Source of the DNA: Camelus bactrianus
Lineage: Eukaryota; Chordata; Mammalia; Artiodactyla; Camelidae
Assembly (NCBI RefSeq): GCF_048773025.1
Contig: NW_027413957.1
Coordinates: forward strand, 3,038,001 to 3,102,000
Direction of reading: 5' to 3'
DNA length: 64,000 nt
Positions 1 through 14,106 of the stretch are shown piece after piece. The translations under genes and the position numbers were made by a program. How positions within the stretch are numbered: the stretch's first letter is position 1; each line of letters begins with the position of its first letter. The notes below the pieces were generated by a model, which saw only the letters and a program-made list of their open reading frames with translations, had not been told where the DNA came from and did not search any database.

Positions 1-2980
1 TTGCAACTGAAAAGAAACTTTGTGTTCCCTACAAGCTAGGTGAAGGTCGGCTTTCACAATTATCTCTCAGAACTGAGCATGTGGAGAGACGTTCTTTCAC
101 CTAGCACCAAGGGAACTGTTAGCAGGAGAAACTTTTACTCTGGTTTCTCAGTCTGTTTCCTAGTGCCGGTTTGAATTTCTTGCAGTTTTCACAGTAAAAA
201 AGAGTTGGTGCTTGTACCTCCCCCTATATATGCATGGAGTGGAGTTTGCAACTGAAAATAACCATTGTGTTCCCAACAATCTATGTGAAGGACGGCTTTC
301 ACACACACTTATCTCTCAGAATTGAGCATGTGGAGAGACTTTCTTTCATCTAGCACAAAGGGAACGGGTTGCAGGAGAAACGTTTACTCTGGATTCTCAG
401 TCTTTTTCCTAGTGCCGGTTTGATGTTCCTGCAGTTTTCACTGTAAAACCGACTTGGAGCTAGTACCTACCCATATATATGTTTGGAATGGAGTTTGCAA
501 CTTAAAAGAATCTTTGTGTTCAGAACAAGCTAGGTGAAGGATGGCTTTCACACACACTTATCTCTCAGAACTAAGCTTGTGGAGAGACGTTCGTTCATCT
601 AGTACCAAGGGAACCGGTTGAGGAGAAACTTTTACCCTGGTTTCTCAGTCTGATTCCTAGTGAGGTTTGAAGTTCCTGCAGTTTTCACTGTAAAACCGAG
701 TTGTAGCTAGAACCTACCAATATATATGTATGGAGTGGAGATTGCAAATGAAGAGTAACTTTGTGTTCCCAACAAGCTAGGTGAAGCACGGCTTTCACAC
801 ACAATTATCTCTCAGAACTTAGCAAGTGGAGAGACGTCGTTCATCTATCACCAAGGGAACGGGTTGAAGGGAAATTTTTGCTCTGGTTTCTCAGTCTGTT
901 TCCAAGTGCCGGTTTGAAGTTCCTGCAGATTTCACTGGAAAACCGAGTTTAAGCTACTACCTCCCCATATATATGTATGGAGTGGCGTTTGCAACTGAAA
1001 AGAAACTTTGTGTTCCCTACAAGCTAGGTGAAGGACGGCTTTCACCAACTATTAACTCTCAGAACTGAGCATGTGGAGAGACGTTCGTTCACCTAGCACC
1101 AAGGGAACTGTTTTCAGGAGAAACTTTTACTCTGGTATCTCAGCCTGTTTCCTAGTGCCGTTTTGAATTTCCTGCAGTTTTTACTGTAAAACCAAGTTGG
1201 ATCTAGTACCTCCCCCAATATATGCATGGAATGGAGTATGCAACTGAAAATAAGCATTGTGTTCCCAACAAGCTAGGTGAAGGAAGGCTTTCACACACAC
1301 TTATCTCTCAGAACTGAGCATGTGGAGAGACGTTCGTTCATCAAGCACCAAGGGAACGGGTTGCAGGACAAACTTATACTCTGGTTTCTCAGTCTGTTTT
1401 CTAGTGCCGGTTTGAAGTTCCTGCAGTTTTCACTGTAAAACCGAGTTGGAGCTTGTACCTCCCCAAATATATATATGGAGTGGGGTTTGCAACTTAAAAG
1501 GAACTTTGTGTTCCCAACAAGCTAGGTGAAGGATGGCTTTCACACACACTTATCTCTCAGAACTGAGCATGTGGTGAGACGTTCGTTCATCTAGCACCAA
1601 GGGAACGGGTTGCTTGAAAAACTTTTTCTCTGGTTTCCCAGTCTGTTTCTTAGTGCCTGTTTGAAGTTCCTGCAGATTTCAGTGGAAAACCGAGTTTAAG
1701 CTAGTACCTCCCAATATATACGTATGGATTGGAGTTTGCAACTGAAAAGAAACTTTGTGTTCCCTACAAGCTAGGTGAAGGACGGCTTTCACCAACAATA
1801 TTCTCTCAGAACTGAGCATGTGGAGGGACGTTCGTTCACCTAGCACCAAGGGAACTGTTTTCAGTAGAAACTTTTACTCTGTTTTCTCAGTCTGTTTCCT
1901 TGTGCCGGTTTGAATATCCTGCAGTTTTCACTGTAAAAAAGAGTTGGTGCTTCTACCTCCCCCAATATATGCATGGAGTTTAGCTTGCAACTGAAAATAA
2001 GCATTGTGTTCCCAACAATCTATGTGAAGGACGGCTTTCACACACAATTATCTATCAGAACTGAGCATGTGGAGAGACTTTCGTTCATCTAGCACAAAGG
2101 GAACGGGTTGCAGGATAAACTTTTACTCTGGATTCTCAGTCTGTTTCCTAGTGCCGGTTTGATGTTCCTGCAGTTTTCACTGTAAAATCAAGTTGGAGCT
2201 AGTAAGTCCCCATATATATGTAAGGAGTGGAGTTTGCATCTGAAAAGAATCTTTGTGTTCCCAACATTCTAGGTGAAGGACGGCTTTCACACACACATAT
2301 CTCTCAGAACTGAGCATGTGGAGAGACGTTCGTTCATCTAGCACCAAGGGAAAAAGATGCAGGAGAAACTTTTACTCTGGTATCTCAGCCTGATTCCTAG
2401 GGCCGGTTTGAATTTCCTGCAGTGTTCACTGGAAAACCGAGTTGGAGCTACTACCTACCCATATATATGTATGGATTGGAGTTTGCAACTGAAAAGAAAT
2501 TTTGTGTTCCCAACATTCTAGGGGAAGGACGGCTTTCACACACACTTATCCCTCAGAACTTAGCATGTGGAGAGACCTTCGTTCATCTAGCACAAAGGGA
2601 ACGTGTTGCAGGAGAAACTTTTACTCTGGATTCTCAGTCTGTTTCCTAGTGCCGGTTTGATGTTCCTGCAGTTTTCACTGTAAAACCGAGTTGGAGCTAG
2701 TACCTCCCCAAATATATATATGGAGTGGAGTTTGCAACTGAAAAGAAACTTTGTGTTCCCAACATTTTAGGTGAAGATCGGCTTTCACACACACTTATCT
2801 CTCAGAACTGAGCATGTGAAAGGACGTTCGTTCACCTAGCACCAAGGGAACGGGTTGCAGCAGAAACTTTTTCTCTGGTTTCTCAGTCTGTTTCCTATTG
2901 CCGGTTTGAAGTTCCTGCAGTTTTCACTGGAAAACCGAGTTTAAGCTACTACCTCCCCATATAAATGTATGGAGTGGAGT

Positions 2981-3600
2981 TTGCAACTGAAAAGAAACTT
3001 TGTGTTCCCTACAAGCTAGGTGAAGGACGGCTTTCACAATTATCTCTCAGAACTGAGCATGTGGAGAGACGTTCTTTCACCTAGCACCAAGGGAACTGTT
3101 AGCAGGAGAAACTTTTACTCTGCTTTCTCAGTCTGTTTCCTAGTGCCGGTTTGAATTTCTTGCAGTTTTCACAGTAAAAAAGAGTTGGTGCTTGTACCTC
3201 CCCCTATATATGCATGGAGTGGAGTTTGCAACTGAAAATAACCATTGTGTTCCCAACAATCTATGTGAAGGACGGCTTTCACACACACTTATCTCTCAGA
3301 AGTGAGTATGTGGAGAGACTTTCGTTCATCTAGCACAAAGGGAACGGGTTGCAGGAGAAACTTATACTCTGGATTCTCAGTCTTTTTCCTAGTGCCGGTT
3401 TGATGTTCCTGCAGTTTTCACTGTAAAAGCGAGTTGGAGCTAGTACCTACCCATGTATATGTTTGGAATGGAGTTTGCAATTTAAAAGAATCTTTGTGTT
3501 CCCAAAAAGCTAGGTGAAGGATGGCTTTCACACACACTTATCTCTCAGAACTAAGCTTGTTGAGAGACGTTCATTCATCTAGCACCAAGGGAACGGGTTG
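2981..3600 (+). repeat. Second copy of the opening segment, 12 units (2,980 bp) downstream
   Basis: This stretch matches 1-620 at an offset of 2,980 bp. Both copies share an unusual shortened segment, CTTTCACAATTATCTC, where other units have a longer CA run. Both then pass into TGTTAGCAGGAG and a CCCTATATATGCATGG unit. Scattered differences are present, so the copy is older than the duplications on the right side. Confidence 0.75.
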
Positions 3601-5259
3601 AGGAGAAACTTTTACTCTGGATTCTCAGTCTGTTTCCTAGTGCCAGTTTGATGTTCCTGCCGTTTTCAATGTAAATCCGAGTTTGAGCTAGTACCTACCC
3701 ATATATATGTTTGGAATGGAGTTTGCAACTTAAAAGAATCTTTGTGTTCCCAACAAGCTAGGTGAAGGATGGCTTTCACACACACTTATCTCTCAGAACT
3801 AAGCTTGTGGAGAGACGTTCATTCATCTAGCACCAAGGGAACAGGTTGAGGAGAAAGTTTAACACTGGTTTCTCAGTCTGTTTCCTAGTGCGGATTGAAG
3901 TTCCTGCAGTTTTCACTGTAAAACCGAGTTGGAGCTAGTATCTACCCATATATATGTATGGAGTGGAGATTGCAACTGAAGAGTAACTTTGTGTTCCCAA
4001 CAAGCTAGGTGAAGCACGGCTTTCACACACAATTATCTCTCAGAACTGAGCAAGTGGAGAGACTTTCGTTCACCTAGCAGCAAGGGAACGGGTTGCAGGT
4101 GAAACTTTTGCTCTGGATTCTCAGTCTGTTTCCAAGTGCCGGTGTGAAGTTCCTGACTTTTTCACTGTAAAACCGAGTTGGATCTAGTACCTCCACCTAT
4201 ATATGCATGGAGTGGAGTATGCAACTCAAAATAAGCATTGTGTTCCCAACAAGCTAGGTGAAGGACGGCTTTCAAACACACTTATCTCTCAGACCTGAGC
4301 ATGTGGAGAGACGTACGTTCATCTAGGAACAATGGAACGGGTTGCAGGGGAAGGTTTTACTCTGCTTTCTCAGTCTGTTTCCTAGTGCCGGTTTGAAGTT
4401 CCTGCAGTTTTCACTGTAAAACCGAGTTGGATCTAGAACCTACCCCTATATATTTTAGGAATGGGGTTTGCAACTGAAAATAAAAATTGTGTTCCCATCA
4501 AGCTAGGTGAAGGCGGCTTTCACACACACTTATCTCTCAGAACTGAGCATGTGGAGAGACGTTCGTTCATCTAGCAACAGGGGAACGGATTGCAGGAGAA
4601 ACTTTTACTCTGGTTTCTCAGTCTGTTTCCTAGTGCCGGTTTGAAATTCCTGCAGTTTTCACTGTAAAACCGAGTTGGAGCTAGTACCTCCCCAAATATA
4701 TATATGGAGTGGAGTTTGCAACTGAAAAGAAACTTTGTGTTCCCAATATTTTATGTGAAGTTCGGCTTTCACACACACTTATCTCCCAGAACTGAGCATA
4801 TGAAGGGACGTTCGTTCATCTAGCACCAAGGGAACGGGTTGCTGGAGAAACTTTTTCTCTGGTTTCTCAGTCTGTTTCCTAGTGCCGGTTTGAAGTTCCT
4901 GCAGTTTTCACTGGAAAACCGAGTTTAAGCTACTACCTCCCCATATAAATTTATGGAGTTGGGTTTGCAACTGAAAAGTAACTTTGTGTTCCCTAAAAAC
5001 TAGGTGAAGGACGGCTTTCACAATTATCTCTCAGAACTGAGCATGTAGAGAGACGTTCGTACACCTAGGACCAAGGGAACTGTTTGCAGGGGAAACTTTT
5101 ACTCTGGTTTCTCAGTCTGTTTCCTAGTGCCGGTTTGAATTTCGTGCAGTTTTCACTGTAAAACCGAGTTGGAGCTAGTACCTCCCCATATATATGTAAG
5201 GAGTGGAGTTTGCATCTGAAAAGAATCTTTGTGTTCCCAACAATCTATGTGAAGGACGC

Positions 5260-5880
5260 CTTTCACACACACTTATCTCTCAGAATTGAGCATGTGGAGA
5301 GACTTTCGTTCATCTAGCACAAAGGGAACGGGTTGCAGGAGAAACGTTTACTCTGGATTCTCAGTCTTTTTCCTAGTGCCGGTTTGATGTTCCTGCAGTT
5401 TTCACTGTAAAACCGACTTGGAGCTAGTACCTACCCATATATATGTTTGGAATGGAGTTTGCCACTTAAAAGAATCTTTGTGTTCAGAGCAAGCTAGGTG
5501 AAGGATGGCTTTCACACACACTTATCTCTCAGAACTAAGCTTGTGGAGAGACGTTCATTCATCTAGCACCAAGGCAACGGGTTGAGGAGAAACTTTTACC
5601 CTGGTTTTTCAGTCTGATTCCTAGTGCGGTTTGAAGTTCCTGCAGTTTTCACTGTAAAACCGAGTTGTAGCTAGAACCTACCAATATATATGTATGGAGT
5701 GGAGATTGCTACTGAAGAGTAACTTTGTGTTCCAAACAAGCTAGGTGAAGCACGGCTTTCACACACAATTATCTCTCAGAACTGAGCAAGTGGAGAGACG
5801 TTCGTTCATCTATCACCAAGGGAACGGGTTGAAGGAGAAACTTTTGCTCTGGTTTCTCAGTCTGTTTCCAAGTGCCGGTT
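5260..5880 (+). repeat. Copy of 296-916, 20 units (4,964 bp) away
   Basis: Shared rare features fix the match: CAGAATTGAGCATG (317 and 5,281), GAAACGTTTACTCTGG, and a unit with GTTGAGGAG followed by TTTTACCCTGG. Similarity at this offset fades near 5,880, where the sequence switches to another register. Confidence 0.7.
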
Positions 5881-6164
5881 TTAAGTTCCTGCAGTTCTCA
5901 CTGTAAAACCGAGTTGGAGCTAGTACCTCCCCAAATATATATATGGATTGGAGTTTGCAACTGAAAAGAAACTTTGTTTTCCCAACATTTTAGGTGAAGT
6001 TCGGCTTTCACACACACTTATCTCTCAGAACTGAGCATGTGGAGAAACGTTCGTTCATCTAGCACCAAGGGAACGTGTTGCTTGAGAAACTTTTTCTCTG
6101 GTTTCTCAGTCTGTTTCCTAGTGCCTGTTTGAAGTTCCTGCAGATTTAACTGGAAATCCGAGTT

Positions 6165-6505
6165 TAAGCTACTACCTCCCCATATATATGTATGGAGTGG
6201 CGTTTGCAACTGAAAAGAAACTTTGTGTTCCCTACAAGCTAGGTGAAGGACGGCTTTCACCAACAATTATCTCTCAGTACTGAGCATGTGGAGAGACGTT
6301 CGTTCACGTAGCACCAAGGGAACTGTTTTCAGGAGAAACTTTTACTCTGGTATCTCAGCCTGTTTCCTAGTGCCGTTTTGAAATTCCTGCAGTTTTCACT
6401 GTAAAACCGAGTTGGATCTAGTACCTCCCCCAATATATGCATGGAGTAGAGTATGCAACTGAAAATAAGCATTGTGTTCGCAACAAGCTAAGTGAAGGAA
6501 GGCTT
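6165..6505 (+). repeat. Copy of 950-1,290, 21 units (5,215 bp) away
   Basis: Both copies carry GAGTGGCGTTTGC, CTTTCACCAAC, AACTGTTTTCAGGAG and a GTATGCAACTGAAAATAAGC unit. The offset differs by one unit from the neighbouring 20-unit match, so one unit was gained or lost between the paired segments. Confidence 0.7.
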
Positions 6506-8894
6506 TCACACACACTTATCTCTCAGAACTGAGCATGTGGAGGGACGTTCGTTCACCTAGAACCAAGGGAACAGTTTTCAGGAGAAACTTTTACTCTGGT
6601 TTCTCAGTCTGTTTCCTTGTGCCGGTTTGACTATCCTGCAGTTTTCACTGTAAAAAAGAGTTGGTGCTACTACCTCCCCCAATATATGCATGGAGTTTAG
6701 TTTGCAACTGAAAATAAGCATTGTGTTCCCAACAATCTATGTGAAGGACGGCATTCACACACAATTATCTATCAGAACTCAGCATGTGGAGAGACTTTCG
6801 TTCATCTAGCACAAAGGGAACGGGTTGCAGGAGAAACTTTTACTCTGGATTCTCAGTCTGTTTCCTAGAGCGGTTAGAATTTCCTGCAGTTTTCACTGGA
6901 AAACCGAGTTGGAGCTAATACCTACCTATATATATGTATGGATTGGAGTTTGCAACTGAAAAGAAACTTTGTGTTCCCAACAAGCTAGGTGAAGGACGGC
7001 TTTCACACACACTTATCTCTCAGAACTGAGCATGTGGAGAGACTTTCGTTCATCTAGCACAAAGGGAACGGGTTGCAGGAGAAACTTTTACTCTGGATTC
7101 TCAGTCTGTTTCCTAGTGCCGGTTTGATGTTCCTGCAGTTTTCACTGTAAAACCGAGTTGGAGCTAGTACCTCACCATATATAAGTATGGATTGGATTTT
7201 GCAACTGAAAAGAAACTTTGTATTCCCAACATTCTAGGTGAAGGACGGCTTTCAAACACACATAACTCTCAGAACTGAGCATGTGGAGAGACGTTCGTTC
7301 ATCTAGCACCAAGAAAAAGAATGCAGGAGAAACTTTTACTCTGGTATCTCAGCCTGTTTCCTAGTGCCGTTTTGTATTTCCTGCAGTTTTCACTGTAAAA
7401 CCGTGTTGGAGCTACTAACTCCCCTTATATATATATGGAGTGGAGTTTGCAACTTAAAAGAAATTTTGTGTTCCCAACAAGCTAGGTGAAGGACGGCTTT
7501 CACAGACACTTATCACTCAGAACTGAGCATGTGGAGAGACGTTCATTCATCTAACACAAAGGGAACGGATTACAGGAGAAAGTATTACTCTGTTTTCTCA
7601 GTCTGTTTCCTAGTGCCGGTTTGAAGTTCCTGCAGTTTTCACTGGAAAACCGAGTTTAAGCTACTACCTCCCCATATATATTTATGGAGTGGAGTTTGCA
7701 ACTGAAAAGAAACTTTGTGTTCCCTACAAGCTAGGTGAAGGACGGCTTTCACAATTATCTCTCAGAAGTGAGCATGTGGAGAGACTTTTGTTCACCTAGC
7801 ACCAAGGGAACTGTTTGCAGGAAAAACTTTTACTCTGGTTTCTCAGTCTGTTTCCTAGTACCGGTTTGATGTTCCTGCAATTTTCACTAAAAAACCGAGT
7901 TGGACCTAGTACCTACCCATATATATGTTTGGAATGGAGTTTGCAACTTCAAAGAATCTTTCTGTTCCCAACAAGCTAGGTGAAGGATGGCTTTCACACA
8001 CACTTATCTCTCAGAACTAAGCTTGTGAAGAGACTTTCCTTCATCTAGCACCATGGGAACGAGTTGAGGAGAAACTTTTACACTGGTTTCTCAGTCTGTT
8101 TCCTAGTGCGGTTTGAAGTTCCTTCAGTTTTCCCTGTAAAATTGAGTTGGAGCTAGTACCTACCCATATATATGTATGGAGTGGAGTTTGCAACTGAAGA
8201 GTAACTTTGTGTTCCCAACAAGCTAGTTGAAGCACTGCTTTCACACACAATTAACTCTCAGAACTGAGCAACTGCAGAGACTTTCGTTCACCTAGGACCA
8301 AGGGAACGGTTTGCAGGAGAAACTTTTACTCTGGTTTCTCAGTCTGTTTCATAGTGCCGGTTTGAATTTCCTGCAGTTTTCACTGTAAAACCGAGTTGGA
8401 TTTGGAACCTCCCCATATATATGTATGGAGTGGAATTTTGCTACTGAAAAGAAACTTTGTGTTCCCAGCAAGCTAGGTGAAGGGTATCTTTCACACACAC
8501 TTATTTCTCAGAACTGATCATGTGGAGAGACTTTCGTTCAAATGGCACCAAGGCAACGGGTTGCTGGAGAAACTTTTACTCTGGTGTCTCAGTCTGTTTC
8601 CTAGTGCCGGTTTGATGTTCCTGCAGTTTTCACTATAAAACCGAGTTGGAGATTGTACCTACAAATATATATGTTTGGAATGGAGTTTGCAACTTAAAAG
8701 AATCTTTGTGTTGCCAACATTCTAGGTGAAGGACGGCTTTCACACACACATATCTCTCAGAGCTGATCATGTGGAGAGACGTTCGTTCATCTTGCACAAA
8801 GGGAACGGTTTGCAGGAGAAACTTTTACTCTGGATTCTCAGTCTGTTTCCTAGTGCCGGTTTGATGTTCCTGCAGTTTTCACTGTAAAACCGAG

Positions 8895-9640
8895 TTGGAG
8901 CTAGTACCTACACATATATATGTTTGGAATGGAGTTTGCAACTTAAAAGAATCTTTGTGTTCCCAACATTCTAGTTGTAGGACGGCTTTAACACACACAT
9001 ATCTCTCAGAACTGATCATGTGGAGAGACGTTCGTTCATCTAGCACCAAGGGAAAAAGATGCAGGAGAAACTTTTACTCAGGTATCTCAGCCTGATTCCT
9101 AGAGCCGGTTTGAATTTCCTGCAGTTTTCACTGGAAAACCGAGTTGGAACTACTACCTACCTATATATATGTATGGATTGGAGTTTGCAACTAAAAAGAA
9201 ACTTTGTGTTCCCAACAAGCTAGGTGAAGGACGGCTTTCACACACACTTATCTCTCAGAAATGAGCATGTGGAGAGACGTTCGTTCATCTAGCACATAGG
9301 GAACGGGTTGCAGGAGAAACTTTTACTCTGGATTCTCAGTCTTTTTCCTAGTGCCGGTTTGATATTCCTGCAGTTTTCACTGTAAAACCGAGTTGGAGCT
9401 AGTACCTCATCATATATAAGTATGGATTGGATTTTGCAACTGAAAAGAAACTTTGTGATCCCAACATTCTAGGTGAAGGACGGCTTTCACACACACATAT
9501 CTCTCAGAATTGAGCATGTGGAGAGACTTTCGTTCATGTAGCACCAAGAAAAAGAATGCAGGAGAAACTTTTTCTCTGGTATCTCAGCCTGTTTCCTAGT
9601 GCCGTTTTGAAATTCCTGCAGTTTTCACTGTAAAACAGTG
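8895..9640 (+). repeat. First copy of a 4-unit (995 bp) duplication
   Basis: This stretch matches 9,890-10,635 at an offset of 995 bp. Both copies contain two uncommon replacements of the usual AAGGGAACGGG: GGGAAAAAGATGCAGG (9,050 and 10,045) and CCAAGAAAAAGAATGCAGG (9,544 and 10,539). A third version lies inside the 14,200-18,917 block as part of the larger 19-unit duplication. Confidence 0.75.
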
Positions 9641-9889
9641 TTGGAGCTACTACCACCCCATATATATATATGGAGTGCAGTTTGCAACTGAAAAGAAATT
9701 TTGTTTTCCCAACAAGCTAGGTGAAGTACGGCTTTCACACACACTTATCACTCAGAACTGATCATGTGGAGAGACGTTCGTTCAAATAGCACCAAGGCAA
9801 CGGGTTGCTGGAGAAACTATTACTCTGGTGTCTCAGTCTGTTTCCTATTGCCGGTTTGATGTTCCTGCAGTTTTCACTGTAAAACCGAG

Positions 9890-10635
9890 TTGGAGCTAGT
9901 ACCTACCCATATATATGTTTGGAATGGAGTTTGTAACTTAAAAGAATCTTTGTGTTCCCAACATTCTAGGTGAAGGACGGCTTTCTCACACACATATCTC
10001 TCAGAACTGAGCATGTGGAGAGACGTTCGTTCATCTAGCACCAAGGGAAAAAGATGCAGGAGAAACTTTTACTCTGGTATCTCAGCCTGATTCCTAGAGC
10101 CGGTTTGAATTTCCTGCAGTTTTCACTGGAAAACCGAGTTGGAACTACTACCTACCTATATACATGTATGGATTGGAGTTTGCAACTAAAAAGAAACTTT
10201 GTGTTCCCAACAAGCTAGGTGAAGGACGGCTTTCACACACACTTATCTCTCAGAACTGAGCATGTGGAGAGACGTTCGTTCATCTAGCACATAGGGAACG
10301 GGTTGCAGGAGAAACTTTTACTGTGGATTCTCAGTATTTTTCCTAGTGCCGGTTTCATATTCCTGCAGTTTTCACTGTAAAACCGAGTTGGAGCTAGTAC
10401 CTCACCATATATAAGTATGGATTGGATTTTGCAACTGAAAAGAAACTTTGTGTTCCCAACATTCTAGGTGAAGGACGGCTTTCACACACACATATCTCTC
10501 AGAACTGAGCATGTGGAGAGACTTTCGTTCATGTAGCACCAAGAAAAAGAATGCAGGAGAAACTTTTTCTCTGGTATCTCAGCCTGTTTCCTAGTGCCGT
10601 TTTGAAATTCCTGCAGTTTTCACTGTAAAACCGTG
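9890..10635 (+). repeat. Second copy of the 4-unit (995 bp) duplication
   Basis: This is the partner of 8,895-9,640. The units just before it (about 9,720-9,880) instead match about 8,475-8,640 at a five-unit offset. They share GAACTGATCATG and TTGCTGGAGAAAC. Small shifts of alignment have therefore occurred within this short region. Confidence 0.7.
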
Positions 10636-13185
10636 TTGGAGCTAGTACCTACCCATATATATGTATGGAGTGGAGTTTGCAACTGAAAAGAAATTTTGTG
10701 TTCCCAACAAGCTAGGTGAAGGACGGCTTTCACACACACTTATCACTCAGAACTGAGCATGTGGAGAGACGTTCGTTCATCTAGCACAAAGGGAATGGGT
10801 TACAGGAGAAAGTATTACTCTGGTTTCTCAGTCTGTTTCCTAGTGCCGGTTTGAAGTTCCTGCAGTTTTCACTGGAAAACCGAGTTTAAGCTACTACCTC
10901 CCCATATATATGTATGGAGTGGAGTTTGCAACTGAAAAGAAACTTTGTGTTCCCTACAAGCTAGGTGAAGGACGGCTTTCACAATTATCTCTCAGAACTG
11001 AGCATGTGGAGAGACGTTCGTTCACCTAGCACCAAGGGAACTGTTTGCAGGAGAAACTTTTACTCTGGTTTCTCAGTCTGTTTCCTATTGCGGTTTGAAA
11101 TTCCTGCAGTTTTCACTGCAAAACCGAGTTGGAGCTAGTACCTACCCATATATATGTATGGAGTGGTGTTTGCAACTGAAGAGTAACTTTGTGTTCCCAA
11201 CAAGCAAGGTGAAGCACGGCTTTCACACACAATTATCTCTCAGAACTGAGCAAGTGGAGAGACGTTCGTTCATCTAGCACCAAGGGAACGGGTTGCAGGA
11301 GAAACTTTAACTCTGGTTTCTCAGTCTGTTTCCTAGTGCCGGTTTGAAGTTCCTGCAGTTTTCACTGTATAACCGAGTGGGAGCTAGTACCTCCCCAAAT
11401 ACATATATGGAGTCGAGTTTGCAACTGAAAAGAAACTTTGTGTTCCCAACATTTTAGGTGAAGTTTGGCTTTCACACACACTTATCTCTCAGAACTGAGC
11501 ATGTGGAGAGACGTTCGTTCATCTAGCAGCAAAGGAACTGGTTGCTGGAGAAACTTTTTCTCCAGTTTCTCAGTCTGTTTCCTAGTGCCTGTTTGAAGTT
11601 CCTGCAGATTTCACTGGAAAACAGAGTTTAAGCTACTACCTCCCCATATATATTTATGGAGTTGGGTTTGCAACTGAAAAGAAACTTTGTGTTCCCTACA
11701 AGCTAGGTGAAGGTCGGCTTTCACCAACAATTATCTCTCAGAACTGAGCATGTGTAGAGACGTTCGTTCACCTAGCACCTAGGGAACAGTTTGCAGGAGA
11801 AACTTTTACTCTGGCTTCTCAGTCTGTTTCCTAGTGCCGGTTTGAATTTCCTGCAGTTTTCACTTTAAAATAGAGTTGGTGCATGTACCTCCCCCTTTAT
11901 ATGCATGGAGTGGAGTTTGCAACTGAAAATAAGCATTGTGTTCCCAACAATTTATGTGAAGGACGGCTTTCACACACAATTATCTATCAGAACTGAGCAT
12001 GTGGAGAGACGTTCGTTCATCTAGCACAAAGGGAACGAGTTGCAGGAGGAACTTTTACTCTGGATTCTCAGGCTGTTTCATAGTGCCGGTTGGATGTTCC
12101 TGCAGTTTTCACTAAAAAACTGAGTTTGAGCTAGTACCTACCCATATATATGTTTGGAATGGAGTTTGCAACTTAAAAGAATCTTTGTGTTCCCAACAAG
12201 CTAGTTGAAGGATGGCTTCACACACACTTATCTCTAAGAACTAAGCTTGTGGAGAGACTTTCCTTCATCTAGCACAATGGGAACGAGTTGAGGAGAAAAT
12301 TTTACACTGTTTTCTCAGTCTGTTTCCTATTGCGGTTTGAAGTTCCTGCAGTTTTCCCTGTAAAACCGAGTTGGAGCATGTACCTACCCATATATATGTA
12401 TGGAGTGGAGTTTGCAACTGAAGAGTATCTTTGTGTTCCCAACAAGCTAGTTGAAGCACTGCTTTCACACACAATTACCTCTCAGAAATGAGCAAGTGCA
12501 GAGACTTTCGTTCACCTAGGACCAAGGGAACGGGTTGCAGGAGAAACTTTTACTCTGATTTCTCAGTCTGTTTCCTAGAGCCGGTTTGAATTTCCTGCAG
12601 TTTTCACTGTAAAACCGAGTTGGATCTAGTACCTCCCCCTATATAAGCATGGAGTGGAATTTGCAACTGAAAATAATCATTGTGTTCCCATCAAGCAATG
12701 TGAAGGACGGCTTTCGCACACACTTAACTCTCAGAACTGTGCATGTGGAGAGACGTTTTTTCATCAGGCACCAAGGGAACGGGATGCCGCAGTAACTTTT
12801 ACTCTGAATTCTCAGTGTGTTTTCTAGTGCCGTTTTGATGATCCTGCAGTTTTCACTGTAAACTCGAGTTGGAGCTAGTACCTCCTCATATATATGTATG
12901 GAATGGAGTTTGCAACTGAAAAGAAACTTTGTGTTCCCAGCAAGCTAGGTGAAGGATGTCTTTCACACACACTTATCTCTCAGAACTAAGCTTGTGGAGA
13001 GACGTTCGTTCATCTAGCACCAAGGGAACGGGTTGCAGGAGGAACTTTTACACTGGTTTCAGAGAATTTTTCCTAGTGCCGTTTTGAAGTTCCTGCAGTT
13101 TTCACTGTAAAACCCAGTTGGAGCTAGTACCTCCCCTTATATATGTATGGAGTGGAGTTTGCAACTGAAAAGAAACTTTGTGTTC

Positions 13186-14106
13186 CCAAGAAGCAAGATG
13201 AAGGACGGATTTCACACACATTTATCTCTCAGAACTGAGCATGTGGAGAGACGTTCGTTCACCTAGCACCAAGGTAAAGGGTTGCAGGAGAAACTTTTAC
13301 TATGGTTATCATTCTGTTTCCTAGTGCCGGTATTATGTTCCTGCAGTTTTCACCTTAAACGGAGATGGAGCTAGTACCCTCAACATATATATGTATGGAG
13401 TGGAGTTTGCAACTGAAATGAAACTTTGTGTTCCCAACAAGCTACGTGAAGGACGGCTTTCACACAGAATTATCTCTCAGAAATAAGCTTGTGGAGAGAC
13501 GTTCGTTCATCTAGCACCAAGGGAACGGGTTGCTGGAGAAATTTTACTCTGGTTTCTGAGTCTGTTTCCTAGTGCCGGTTTGAAGTTCCTGCAGTTATCA
13601 CTGTAAAAACGATTAGGAGCTAGTTCCTCCCCATATACATGTATGGATAGGAGTTTGCAACTAAAAAGAAACTTTGTGATCACAACAAGCTAAGTGAAGG
13701 ACGGCTTTCACACACAATTATCTATCAGAACTGAGCATGTGGAGAGAATTTCGTTCACCTAGCACCAAGGGAACACTTTGCAGGAGAAACTTTTACTCTG
13801 GTTTCTCAGTCTGTTTCCTAGTGCCGGTTTGAATTTCCAGCAGTTTTCACTGGAAACCCGAGTTGGAGCTAGTACCTCACCATATATATTTATGGAGTGG
13901 AATTTGCAACTGGAAAAGCTTTGTGTTCCCAACAAGCTAGTTGAAGGACGGCTTTCACTCACACTTATCTCTCAGAAATGAGCATGTGGAGAGACGATCG
14001 TTCATCTAGCAAAAAAGGGAACGGGTTACAGGAGAAACTTTTACTCTGGTTTCTCATTCTTTTTCCTAGTGCCGGTATGATTTTCCTGCAGTTTTCAATG
14101 TAAAAC
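13186..14106 (+). repeat. Module A, copy 1 (four ordered subtypes)
   Basis: Module A is an ordered run of four units. The first has CCAAGAAGC, CTATGGTTATCATTC, a GGTATTATG segment and the marker CTCAACAT (13,379). The second has CAGAAATAAGCTTG, TTTCTGAGTC, GTTATCACTG and ATATACATGTATGGATAGG. The third has TTTGTGATCACAAC and CCTCACCATATAT. The fourth has AGCTTTGTG with CTAGTTGAAGG, GACGATCG, AGCAAAAAAGGG and CGGTATGATTTTCC. In this copy the first unit reads CCTTAAACGGAG, the form found in the left half of the window. Confidence 0.85.

Larger units (their letters stand above)
1..9481 (+). repeat. Left domain: diverged units, no modules A or B
   Basis: About 38 units differ from one another at many positions. 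They lack the markers of modules A (CTCAACAT) and B (AACAACCGAT) that dominate the rest of the window. Frequent local subtypes are units with GTTTGGAATGG followed by TTAAAAGAATC (for example 481-510 and 8,931-8,955) and units with TATATGCATGG followed by AAAATAAGCATTG. Weak long-range copies occur at offsets of 12, 20 and 21 units. The pattern suits an older flank of the array where homogenisation has lapsed. Confidence 0.8.

Noticed and set aside
2422-2649. Many other open frames of 60-100 codons on both strands across the window
   Set aside because: Their translations are shifted versions of the same unit. None has a domain, a plausible promoter context or conservation beyond that of the DNA repeat.
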